A stretch of 64,000 nt of DNA from Polytrichum commune (lineage: Eukaryota; Streptophyta; Polytrichopsida; Polytrichales; Polytrichaceae), in the NCBI GenBank assembly GCA_950295325.1, contig OX485805.1:34955501-35019500 (forward strand), read 5' to 3'. Both the position numbers and the translations under genes were made by a program. This document shows, in pieces, positions 23,763 to 36,300 of this stretch. Each line of letters begins with the position of its first letter. Position 1 is the stretch's first letter. The notes under the pieces were generated by a model. It did no database searches, was not told the origin of the DNA, and saw only the letters and a program-made list of their open reading frames with translations.

Positions 23763-24262
23763 TTGATAAGAAATTGTTAGTGATATTCCTATCACGACTG
23801 TGAATCCAATATCCAAGCCTACTGCTGAAAGCAATTGCAATGTCTGGACAATTTAAAAGCGCGGTTTATATCAAATGCCCACTCTCCAAGTTTGTGGGTA
23901 TTGGCCATAATGTGCATTAGTGCATTCCAACTCATGCATTACAACCCTTTTCTTGAGCATAAGCAAGTTGATGCATCATGCTAAGAATGAAATCACAACC
24001 AACTGGGCCTGCACTTGTTGTATCACTAGTTGATAAAAAGTTTTCATTGATATTCCTAACACGATCGTGAATCCGATATCCAAGCTTTATTTGGAAAGCA
24101 ATTATAATGCCTAAACAATCCAAAGTTTGCGTTCTTTATGAAATGCTTGTTCTCCAAGTTTCTAATATTGGTCATAATGTGCATTAGAACTTTTTTCTTC
24201 AGCATAAACAAGGTCACGGTGCACCATCCTAACAATGGAAACACCCACCAACTTGGCCTACA
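23763..24262 (-). pseudogene. Tandemly duplicated coding-like fragment
   Basis: Two related units (about 23763-23990 and 24026-24262) share 'gatattccta.cacga..gtgaat' and 'ctccaagttt...ggtcataatgtgcattag'. On the minus strand both keep a frame reading LDIGFT.V.GIS....YQLVIQQV, preserved despite DNA divergence, and the first extends to 23508 as a hydrophobic segment. This suggests a decayed exon of a membrane protein that I do not recognise. Frames are broken elsewhere. Confidence 0.35.
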
Positions 24263-26578
24263 TGACAAGACCCAATGTAACATAATTTATAAACATGCTA
24301 GTTTAGTTAAGAAGTTGGGACATGTTTGATTCAAAATATAAAGCTTGCGTTGAAACCTAGATTTGAATGTCATGTCAAACAACATTAAAAAAAATCTTCT
24401 AGTCTAAATAAGATTAAAGGAATCAAAGTTGGTCATTTCATTGTAATCTAATTCAAGTAAGGATTTTGCTGACATAATGGGACCTTGTACATTAATTGCA
24501 ACACTGCAAAAATGATGTTTTAAAGTAAATCTAAAGATATTTTCAAAACTTGGACTTTTGGTTGCTTCAATTTTATCATAGGATCCTACAATACACTTCA
24601 AATATACCTAAACTTTATGGAAAATATGTGCATCCTCAATGATTACTTGAAATTATGTTGTTAAAATATGATGAAAGAAATTCAAATATCTAAGTTTGGA
24701 TGTTAATTATACACATATAAATGTTAAATTATAGAAAAAAATAAAAAATGCTAGAGTATCATCATTATCAACTTTACATATTCTATTGGGATCATACCAT
24801 ACAATTCTATCATAGGATCCTATGATAGGATTCAACATGTTAGATTTTTGGACTTAGACTTAGTCCAATTTTACTTAAATATGTGTTACAAGAGTCTTGT
24901 AAATGTATGATACATGCCAGTAAGCATCAATAATTTTGGGCCTTTCTTTGATGTGGAATTTCATTTTGTGAGTGACATAATATACAATATCCCAAATGTT
25001 CTAAACAAAAAGACAAAACTTGAAGTTCATCACTTTACAAAGTTATGGTGTGCAAGATCACCACATCTAATACAAGTTTGAGAATTACTCTAGACTTTCA
25101 TGCAGGCTCACTAACTTCACATTTGCTCGTTGACAGATTCAAGGCATACAGAAAATTCATGCCATTGAAGGTCCACCATTGTATTTGGTAAATCTAACAT
25201 TCCAACTCCAACTCTACTGTAACATTGTACTATCCACCAACCAGAATTCCACACTGTGCCATATAATCATGGTCACTGTGCCCTTGTTTGCAAATTCTTC
25301 GTAAGTGGAAATTGTGTTGAGTGGCTCTCCTTAAATTGAATTGTTTTCCTGATGTGCGTGCTCCCTCAATGTCGAGTCCCTATAAGGTACATAGATGAGG
25401 CTAATGTGGACACCTCCAACTATGTGGAATCGTCCAACCGATGGATTCGATCATTAGAAGCTTAAGCAGGTTAGCAATTGCAAATCGGGATCAAAGAATC
25501 TGAAATTGTTGAAATCAAAGTTGAGGAAGATATTGATCTACAATCCGAAATGAAAGGTTCTCTCCTTCCCAATTTGATGTTATAAGGGGGGAACTCTTTT
25601 ATCATTCAATGTTGTGTAAGTGGACGACATCATTAGCGAATTCTACATGGGTCATTTGCCAATGAAAACCAAGTTTGATGCCAATATTGGTTGTGTCACA
25701 CCTTTAAAGTGGTCATGGGTAATATGAAATGTTGCCGGATTGGCTTTTCATTATAGAATACCCACATTACAAGTTGGTCGGCACCTCACAACCACATTCC
25801 GCCTCCTAATTTGCCTATCTCATCTCACTCAGCTGAATAATGTTATGGCATTTTAATCTCTAAATATTTTTAAGGTTCCCCACATTGATGACCCCCATAG
25901 GAAGGTTACCCGCACACATTTTAGTCCAAAGTTATCACCCGATTCTGCTGGAATTTATAAAGTGGGGTAAGGTACATTCATGTGCTGAATTTGTAGTATT
26001 CCTGCATTTGAACTTTATGGTTTGCACCGCAATTATGCTGTTCATCACTTGTTACAGCCAGAGCCTTGGATGGTCTTGAAAACCTCCTGAAAGTTATCTT
26101 CCTTTTAAATGAAAATTTGTAAAGACCTATAATGTGAAGAGAATGGCTCGGTGGTTGATAATATGGGCACATCCAAAGCAAATTCAAACTCATCACAGAT
26201 AATAATCACCTATGCTTCATGAAGAATGTGTCAAAGTCGCTAAAAGTCCATGCCTTCCGAAATTCCTTTCGTCAATTTTATAATACTTCAGACAAAGAGT
26301 TTCAAGGTGTGCTTCTGGAACTCAAGCTCCTCACAAATTACAACTGTGATGAGCATCTCTAGTTTCAGATTTTCAGTGACTTCAGTCACCTCAACAAGCC
26401 TCGATTCCTACTCACAACTCGTCACACCTGTCATAGGCAGGTTAGGGTTTTGTATCCCTAAGCGGAGAGAAGGTCTGTGAGTAATTAATCATATTCTGCT
26501 CAGAAGCCAATAATACTACTCTAACTTACACCACGATATCATCAAAACTAATGAACATCACTCTAAACTTACAGATCT
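24263..26578. other. Unassigned intergenic with a dispersed 100-bp repeat
   Basis: About 26330-26445 ('gagcatctctagtttcag', 'caacaagcctcgattc', 'cctgtcataggca') repeats about 23345-23440. I see nothing else, only AT-rich sequence. Confidence 0.4.
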
Positions 26579-29500
26579 TCAAGATGACGATGGAGACCGA
26601 CTGTAACCAAGACCATCATCAAGCACCGCGTCAATGTCGATTGATCTCGCGTGTTCAAGCTCCTCCCAGTAAATTGCACTTCCAATCTCAATCATCCTCT
26701 CCTCCACCTCTTCTAAAGCTTGACCAGGCCTAAGTCCAAGTTCGCCTTTCTTAAGCACCGTGACATGAAATCCCTCCCGCAACGCATCCTGACGCAAATC
26801 CTTTGGAGCAAACGGGACGACTTCTGCAATGTGACGCTCAGAGAGCAAAAGACTACAAAAATTCACCGCCTCTTTCTGGTCTTGAAATGCTACCGTATGG
26901 TATTTTTTTTCCTGTTTGCCTTCTACGAGACCTTCCATGTTGGGTGTCATGTCCAAGGAATACAAACCGTGTTCATCCGCACTGTTCACATTCGTGACTA
27001 ACCCGATGCACAAAACAAAAGGCAAATCCAGCCACCACAATTCACTTTCCTTTTTCGTGGGCTTGTATTCAGCATATTTGTTCAGCATACCTTGCTCTCC
27101 AAACATCTCATGTTGCCTTCGAATCTTGTCTCGTGTCTTTTCGTAGTGAATACGTGCATACTCCTCCTCGCCTGCTAAACCTTTAGACAATAGATTCCCG
27201 GCCTGAGTGATTTCCTCCTCCGTGATCCATTTCTCCAGGTCCTGACCCACCTCTTCCATAATCGCACGCTGCTCAGGGTCGGTTTCCATGTCATATTTTT
27301 TCTGAAGCTCTTGCACCCACTTTTTTGTGTGTTTCCATTCTTGCGTTTCAGGTTTAGGTTTTCGGCCGCTGGTTGTAATGACTGTCCTGCTGCCACTAAC
27401 GGATGCATTCTCATTCGACCGGTGCCGCTCTTTGAGTCCTTTACTTGAAGAAGCCTTTGCTTTCTGGGTCGGTGAGGAAGATGATGATGATGTTGCCGCC
27501 ATAGTCGATGAATTTTTGTTGCCTTTCGGCTCGGGTGGGGGGGTTGGGGATGAAATGCCCATCTGCTGCTGGATAATTTGCATGCGATCCTCCCCAAAGT
27601 TTTTGTACTTTTTTGCATACGGATTGTTGGGGTCTTTCCATCTTGGCATGAAATCCTCTTCTACATCGTCTACTCCAACACGGTCCATCCCATAGTCAAG
27701 ATTCTCCACACGCTCCTGTATCCAATCCTTCACAGCTTCCCCTTCACGCTCGTACTTTTGTTCCAGCCCCTTGAAAAACAGCTGCTCTGCCTTCGAGTCT
27801 AACCCGTGGAAGCTCTCGCGACCAGCCTCCTCGTTGTCTCGAACTTTAAAAACAATGGCTCGTAACACTTCGTCTCGCATCCACGCCTCCTCCCCTTGCT
27901 CCTCCAGTGGAACCTCACCAGTTTCTTCTTCTTCCAAATCTTTGAGTGTTGCCTCCTCCATTATTTCATTTTGAGGAGCCTTGCCCACATCCTCCTCCTG
28001 CAGACCCAAAAATTTGGGTCCCAAACGGCTACTACCGTTCTGTACTTCTCCTGATGAAATTGTGTCCTCTTTGTTAGCATACTGTTCTTTTGATGCTTGT
28101 TCCTCCTCAGAATGGGCACCTGGGTTGCCTACTTCTGGCTCTACCCTTGCATTCTTGACCTTCTCATACTTGGGCTTAACAGCAGAATCATTATAACTGC
28201 TCTTCAAGGGCAAGGAGGGGTTGCCCCCTTTCACTTTTTTCGCTGCAATTCGGGCTCGAGCTTCTTCTGGAGATGTGATAACACGCATGGATTTGAATTT
28301 CTGCGGCTGACTGCCTGTTGTTGTGGCAGGCGTTGTTGCTGACCTTGCTACGCCATTGACATGAGGCACTGCACGACCGTTGTTGTTATTTGGTGGCATA
28401 ATTTCAGTGTTGATATTTGTAGGCTCTGTCACAGCTCCATTGATTGATTTTGAGCTACCATTCACATGTGACAACACTGTATTGCTCCTGCCCTCCAAGA
28501 ACTGGGCGTCTTTTGTATCAGGGTTATTATTAATATTATTACTGCTAGTTGCAGTCTGGGTTTTTTCCATACCTGTTCCCTCGGAGCTATCAATCTGAAC
28601 TGGAGGGATCTCCATACCCATTGCCTTATCCTTATCACCTCCAGGTTCAATTAAGGTATCAGTTTCAAAACCCACTGATCCATTGGTGGAAATATTATTT
28701 TCACTATGAGCTGTCTCCAAAGTGCTATCTAATTCCTCGCTACCTGTGACTTCCGCCAAAGTCTCCTTCAAAGAGGCCACCCTTTCTTGAAAGGTAATTG
28801 GAGCTTTTCCATTTAAGCTGCTGACACCATCCGAGGGTAAGGTAAGCACACCTAGAACCGACAGAATAAGCCTGAGCCCAGTTCTATTATTAGAATGATT
28901 TTATTTTTATTTATTTTGTTTTGTGTTGTTTTGTTTTTGCCTGCAAGATCAAGAGGATTCCAATGCACTAAAGAAAGGATCGTTTAAATATGATATGCAA
29001 AAGTTACAAGGGTTTAAAGTTTCATTTGTGAGTGACCTAAAACCAGCACTTATTTCAGATGATCAGGGGGTGTACATCCTCCTAATTCACATGTACCTAT
29101 GTACAAGATTTCTAGGTCTTAGTTTTGCGTTAGGTGTTGGTTGTGGGCATACATACCTTAGTTTCCTTGACAGGTTAACTCTTTCAGAATCATCAGGACT
29201 TGCCTCCGTTGTTTCATTTTTCGGATGCATGCTACTCAGGGCATCATCACTTGCTTGAAAATCTCCATTCTCAACCTCTGCTTGCATTTGCTTCCTAGCT
29301 TTGATGTTCTTCTTCTGTTGTTGCGCCTTTCGCCTCGCACTATTCACAAGCGAAGCCAATTTCTCGGAATCCTTCGTCGGCGCCATTCCTGCAATACTTA
29401 CAAATCCACTTTCCACAGGCGAGAACACTTCTTGTTCCGCAGTGCGGACGGCCCGCGCCATTTCTCGAATTTTCCTAACCTTCTCCAAAAATGCCTCGTC

Positions 29501-32119
29501 ATCATGGTCTTCTATAATAACACTACTACTACCATCGATCATCTTCTCAGATGACAAACCCACCACAATTGCCCTTTTATTAAACGGTGAGGCTCCTTCC
29601 CCTTCTAGCAGCTTCTGTAACCGAAGCTCCCTTCCAAACTGATTTCGTGCCTCTTCTGACTTCTTGTCCAAAATGAGAACTCGTGCAGCCCATGCGATTG
29701 AGAGCGCATAACAAAACAGAAAGCCAAAGAGCGATAACTTCACTATGGGCTGATTAGAAACAGATACAACACCACTATACATGTTCTCTGCAGTCCCCAC
29801 CATTTCAATTTTCAATTCCTTGCCTTTCCTTTGAACGTACTCGGTAAGGGAGGACTCTGTTCCAAGCCTCTCAGTGATGTTCATCTCAATTTTGTCACCA
29901 ATCTCCGATACGGTGCTCTTGCAAATCTCTACATTATGTTGTATCTGCTCACCTGTTTGGGTTATTCTTTCACGAACTCCATCTCGCATACCTGAAACAC
30001 GTGCCCGAACAACGTTCACCTGCCCATTGCCAAATGCAAAGCTTAAGAAAGACGAAAGAAAGATGACTCTGATATTGCCACCGGTGTGAATTATTGTGTT
30101 GCTTCATCTACAAGTTGGTCTAACTTGGTCTAACTCTATATGTAATCCCCAAATGGGCATCACAAGGATTAAAGGGCCCCTGAATACTACTGCTTCCAAG
30201 CTGCCCAAGGACAAGCCCCTAGATTCCCACATGGTTGATGAAAAATATCCGATTCACCCAGACAACCCCTGCTATGATTGGGTGGACCATAGGTGGTAGG
30301 GTGCACCAGACATCAAGTGCTAGGAAGGTCACCCAATATCTGAGTATTATTCTGGCCTTAGGCGGCTCAACCTTGGAGTTCTCATGGGATCCGGGTTAAG
30401 GCCTTGGGTTTCAGCTACCCTGCAAAACTTACATATAAAAAATTTATTGACATCACAATGGACATGACCAATATCACAAAGAATTGTGTTTGAGGCAAAG
30501 ATGCCCTCAACTGACAGTGTCAATCATTTCACTGGAAGTGACAACAAAATTCACCACCTCCACAATCAAAGTACATAAAGAAACCAATTCTACCTAATTG
30601 CTTCGAGCAACATCCGGACATCTGTGGAGATTTCACAACATCTCAACAGAGGAAGATAAAGTATTTGAGAAATCCCTGATCCCAAGACCTCAGGGCTGGA
30701 AGGTTAAGGTGAGCGCATATACAAATTTGAACAGAAACTGCTACAATGGGCCAAAATGGAGTAAAATCAACCCATCCTCAACCAAGTACCATATATATTT
30801 GCCACATGCAAAACTTACATATGCTGTGACACTACATGGACACGACAATCATTACAAACAACTATATTTAAGGCAACGATGCTCTCAACTGAAAGTGTCA
30901 ATGGTTTAAGTGGAAGTGACAACAGAATTTACCACCTCAACAATTCTACCTGGTTGCTAAGAGCAATAATACCCTGACATGTGTGAAGATTTTGAAATTT
31001 TCTTATCAGAGGAAGATAAAACTAAGGTCTTTGATCATATTTGGAAGGATTAAGGTCCAAAAAAGACTAAGAGTTGAAGGACTTCTTCAAAAGAATCTTC
31101 ACAACCAGGAAATCCCCCGAACACCAAGGGTTTAGGGTTTAAGGTGAGCACATACACTAATTCTACATGTACCTCAGCTGCTTGAGAAGCGCTTCTTTCA
31201 AACATCAATATATAGTTTGTGGGGTTTGTTGGGTTGCAAGTTTAAAACTTGACAGATTTAGAAGGGCATTGCGTGAAAGAGAGACTGAGAGATTTAAACT
31301 GGCAATGAAATTAACCCAACGGATTTTGTGTACACAAAGGTTCTCATCATTGAAACTTTGTTGGGTTGTTCGCCTTGTTTGTCACTATACATAACTCTCA
31401 ATTTGACCACAAGACTGCGCTACTACTGCAGGTTTAGCGTTTAACATAAAAGATTGTATCCTCTTTGTCTATATCTTTTGATACTCATGTTATAGAGGAG
31501 CTCTTTGGAAGAAAGTATACCATTTTGTCTCGAAGTAAGGCAATAAATAGTAGAGAGAGAGAGAGAGCATTTTGACCACCAGACTGCTATTACCGCGGAT
31601 TTGTGGAAGTGGAATTTGTACATAAAAATGCAAATTCAGTGAAGAGATCACAAAGAAACAAAACTTGAAAATACATACCTTGCCCTCCACATCGTTCCTC
31701 TCTTGGAATTCATAAACCTTCCATTTCACTTCACTCAAAACTGCATCAGCATTCCTGGAGATAGCTCGGACTGCCTCATTTGCTTTCCTAGAGACAACGT
31801 AAGTTGCTTCGTCTGCTTTGGTTGCAACAACATGGGCTGCCTTGCCTGCCTTCTGCCTAAACCCTTCCGCCATTCGCCCAACTCGAACCCCAAAATTCTC
31901 ACCCGCCGCTTCGCACCGGGTTATCCGAAGCCTTGAATTTCCACATTGCCTGGAAAAAGCAACTTCACGTCTCCAAAATTTACGTGAAATGCATATCGAC
32001 ACAGGACCACCGCCTTCGGAGCCTCTTAACCCAAACCCAAACCCAAACCTATCTCCCTCATGTTTTGAAAGCACGGCGGTTGCAGCAGAATGCGTCCTGG
32101 ATGCCATCACCATGGCCAT
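26579..32119 (-). CDS. EMB1703-like large plastid protein, three exons
   Basis: Joined exons 31679-32119, 29157-30019 and 26579-28871 use GT-AG sites in compatible phases (0, then 2) and give about 1,198 residues. ATG 32119 is the first after an in-frame TAG. Residues 1-60 are basic, Ser-rich and transit-peptide-like. A hydrophobic segment (about 242-264, LSLFGFLFCYALSIAWAARV) could span a membrane and is followed by basic coiled-coil-like helices. The middle (about 440-850) is low-complexity, rich in Asn, Ser and Glu. The conserved C-terminus holds DPEQRAIMEEVGQDLEKWI and WWLDLPFVLCIGL (from about 1046), then a globular end with KKGELGLRPGQALEEVEERM. From memory this end resembles the embryo-essential Arabidopsis EMB1703 family (about 1,120 residues), whose biochemical role I do not know. 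The family call is moderate and the gene structure strong. Intron 2 (28872-29156) is short; intron 1 is about 1.7 kb. Confidence 0.85.
30425..31060. repeat. Direct duplication inside intron 1 of the EMB1703-like gene
   Basis: About 30425-30720 and about 30810-31060 share 'gcaaaacttacatat', 'gctctcaactga.agtgtcaat', 'tggaagtgacaaca.aatt.acc' and 'cagaggaagataaa'. Divergence is moderate. No function is seen. Confidence 0.6.
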
Positions 32120-33353
32120 AATGATCTCCTAAACCCTTCCAAAAAAAAAAAAAATCCAAAATTACATGTGCCACAAAACCCTACTCCTATCCTACCCAAT
32201 TGAAGGAATTCGGAATTTATGCTCTCTCTCTCTCTCTCTCTCTCTCTCAGTCACCCATCAAGAGAATCTACTCTCTTAAAATCATAACCTAATTTCACTC
32301 CTGGACATTAGTACTGCTTAGGAGCAGGAAATTTTAAGAGAATGCTTGGAGGGTTTCCGAGAGAAGGAAAAACAACTCTAAGTAACCCTGCCAAGACCTC
32401 ATTGAAGGAGTCCTGTGTCCCTGGCCTGGGAAAAGACCATGGAAGACGAAGAACGGCTATAGACTTCCTACGGAATGGTGACCCATGCCCGCGGATTAGG
32501 TGCCCAATCCTGTCATGGAAAGATTGTGGCCGTGGATTACACCAGGCCCTAAGAGCGTTTATGGCTGCGATGTCATAGAAGCCAAGGCCTATGGCCGTGT
32601 CGCTATCCCGTTGCGTGTAACAGGTTATTTAGACAGTTCAAAAGGATACAAGTTTTTTCGTTTTTGCTTCCGTGGAAGAGTCTGTAATCAGCAGCATTGG
32701 GTCACATTGAAGCTCTCTTGAGATTCAAAGATGAAGACTTGTATGGGTTTTTGATTCACTTGTTGAGAGAGTGGAGACATGACCTAACCCACAACTGTTT
32801 TCTCTTGAATAGATCAGGTATCTGATACTGTATAATTTATTGGAAATGTGAACTTCAAGCAGTTTTGTGAGGGTTTCGACTACCAGTAGAACAAGATTTC
32901 GGTGTTCTTTTTTTTTCTCTCTCTTTTATTTCTTTGAAATGAATTCTCGTCGTGATGATGTACTTTGAAGCTTAAGGTTAATCAGGACCACGTGTTGTTT
33001 GACATCTCTATAACGATTTGTGGCGTTGCAAGCGGAGAGTCTCCTGGTTTGAGATTCGACAACCAGATGCGTTATAAGTTACCATTGAGAGATTTCATTC
33101 TTCTCCAGGAAAAGCTTTGATTTCAGTTGGTGATGGCTAATATCCACAGTTTTTGTCATGTCAATTGATCTGCACAAGATTGATGACATTCGGTAGAAGT
33201 CGCTATTACTGGTGTGGAGACTGTTCAAAACTTCCTGAAAAATTTCCTCAACCCTTTTCATAGGAGTAAAAATTCCACGTCAACGAGATTATGCTATTAA
33301 GACGTCTGTTTTCTCGAGGAAAATCAATACCCTAAAATCTCAACTGCAACAAC
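32120..33353. other. Shared upstream region of two divergent genes
   Basis: Holds the leaders and promoters of the EMB1703-like gene (-) and the beta-lactamase-type gene (+). A (CT)15-type run at 32221-32249 lies about 100 bases before the minus-strand ATG, a common plant leader feature. No TATA box is convincing. The short frames at 32342-32721 show nothing recognisable. Confidence 0.5.
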
Positions 33354-36300
33354 ATGGCCAAAGCGAACACTGGATCAAGAACGCCCACAAAACCGTGCCC
33401 AACTATCAGCCAAATTATGCACAAGGTGGTTTTTTCTCCCATTTTTGCTGACATGGAGCCACATTTAAGTAATCTTGAGTAGTAACACTGGGTTGTTAAT
33501 CATAGACTGTGCAGTTTGAGGAGCCCTGTTTGAATCCAACATACTAAGTGCATTTTTTGATTGCTATTGTTGCACATGGTTAAGGCCATTGCTGAGTGCA
33601 TATTTCCTGGCGGCACGGTAGCTTTTGGATTAACAAGTATGCCATGCTACTATCAAGGTGAACATAGTATCCTTCTTTATAAAATATTTACTTAGTGCAA
33701 CCACAATCTTCAATACATACACAAGTTAAATCTTCCGATATTTGCAAAGCATAGTATTATAGTGCCAATTGCAATATTAGAGTTATCCTTTAACTCAATG
33801 GGACTTTTTGCCGGGCGTTGATCCCTCTATGATTTTCCATTGGTTTTTTTCCATAGAATATCAATAATTTCTTTGCACTTGTGTTGCATGCTCGGATGTA
33901 GTGTTTGAATTTGAATGAAGAGCAACCTATTTTGCTTCATGGAGGTTCAAACTCATTTTATCACCTCTTAGTATGCCAACATGAGTTTGACCCACAATGA
34001 ACCAATATCGAATGTCCTTTGTTCAAACCTCTACACTACCTCCAAGTATGCACCAAAAACTTACCGAACATGAAAGGTGTCAAATGCAAAACAACTAACT
34101 CCCAACCAAAAGTCATGTTAAGGTAGAGGATTGAACCCTATTGTGTATCTGAATTATGTAATATGAGTTCTGACGCATTTTTGTTGTTGGTGAATATGGC
34201 CCGGAATACCTGCCTCAGGATATGGCACGTACACTTAGTGAGCTCGACTACCATTTCCCCGTGCTATGTTCACTCTTGTGTATTCAAGTCTCTGCTTTTT
34301 TGCATTGTAGATTTTTTGGACTTTTTGAAATACACATGTTATTTTGTGCATCTCATATCTATTGTGCTTGATGGTTTTTGTGCAGTGACTCGAGCGTCAA
34401 AGTTAGTCCTGATTCAATCTGGGATTTGGGATCCCTCACTAAGGTCACAATTTAACCTTTCTCTTAACCTTTGGTTGTCAAGGAGAGTCATCAAGGGCTA
34501 TTCATCAGGTTTAGGATTGCATTCATAATTCTTGCAGCTCTACAAAATATCAAGTGTGCCACCACAGAAATTGCAAATACAAAAGAGAACATCTAAATAT
34601 GCTAAATTACATGCCTTCTGAAGTACCAACAAGTCATGCCAGTTTGAGCAGAACACTGAGTTTGCCCAAAACATGTATACTCATTAGAATCGTCCTTTAA
34701 CTCAATGAGTCTTTTTGTCTGGAGTTGGTCCCTGTGATTTTGCATCGGCTGTTTTGCACTCAATTTCAATAATTTCTTTCCACTTGTGATGCATGCTTAG
34801 AGGTAGTGTTTGAATTTGAATGGCAAGCAACTTATTTCAGTTCATTGAGTGCCAAACTCATTTTAGCACCTCTTGGCATGCCAATATGAGTTTGACCCTC
34901 AATGAACCGATATAGAATGTTTTTCATTCCAACCTCGACACCACCTCCAAGTATGCACTGAAAACTTACCAAACATGGAAAGTGTTGTATGCAAAACAAC
35001 CAACACTTCACCAAAACTAATGTTGAGTTAGAGGATAACTCTATTTTTGATTATTAAGTTTCTGTGGCAGACATCATGTTGAAACCTCTGTACATACCTA
35101 TCATCTGTTGTCAAACTTTACATCAATACATTCTTACTTTGCTTATGGTGATCAAATTTGGCCAAGTGCAGATAATGGCAACCACCCCATGCATCATGCT
35201 TTTGTATGATCGCCAGAAAATTGGTACTTTCATCTCCCTTTTGTAGAGACCAATTTTGATTGTCTTCTGCTGTAGTCCATAGATGTTCTCATTCTCACTG
35301 CAACTAAAACTGTTAATGGCATTTAGTGTCACATACACTATTTGCAAAGGGTTGCACTAACTACCTAGAGGCCTAGAAATGTGACACTATTTGTCAAATA
35401 AGTAAACGTTTTGAAGTGATTTACTTTTTACAGTATGACATTTAGTTTAGCACATTAAAGTACTGCAGATGATAGTTTTACATTTTAGTAGGCAAAAGGA
35501 AGATACTACTATACCAAGTATCATGTGTTTACCTTAATCATCAACTTGTTGATCATTGCTGTAACCTAAGCATAGGGCTCACAATATTAATGAGCATATT
35601 CATGCCAAGATATTATTCATAGGTTTCCTTCCCTCTTTCAGAATGTAGTAGTAGGTAGTCTCGAGGCTTTCTTCCAGTTGGTCCATCAAGTTGATATTAG
35701 TCTCTATCTTACTGAGGCCACTACACTTCATTAATCTAGGGAATTAGCCTTTTCAACACCATTGCATTGTACTTCTAGTCCCATAAGGCTTTTGGCTTCC
35801 TGGACTATAAAATTGATTTTATTCATGATATTTTTGCCTAGTGTCGTGAGGTTATACTAATTGCAATTTGTCGACCAATAGAGTAACCTAGGCGTAGCCC
35901 TCAAAATATGGTAATTGACACTATTAGGCTGGTGACACTAAACACCAGAAGCAGTGTAGTACAGTATGTTTGATCTTCAGTTCTCTAGTTTTGTTCAGGA
36001 TATGCCTAAACAATCTTCTGTATTGCAGGATTGGACGATGTGGTATGCAAGTTCCTCCCAAGATTTGGGAACAATGGAAAACAAAGTATAACTGTGCGTC
36101 ACCTTCTGACCCACACCGCCGGTCTTCGGGAATTTTATGCATTCCTGGATATGGGTTTGACAAAGAGGGATGAGGTAATGCCATAAAGATAAAAATTCTT
36201 TCCCACTTTCAGCCACTTTCTAATATAAAAAAGAATTGAACTCTCAAAGTTCTGGGTTTAGAAACTGAAGCCAAGGCCGCTAAGGTTTGTTGTGAAGCCG

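Noticed and set aside
27175-28598. Frames on both strands within the EMB1703-like exon 3
   Set aside because: Shadows of the long coding exon; no independent domain.
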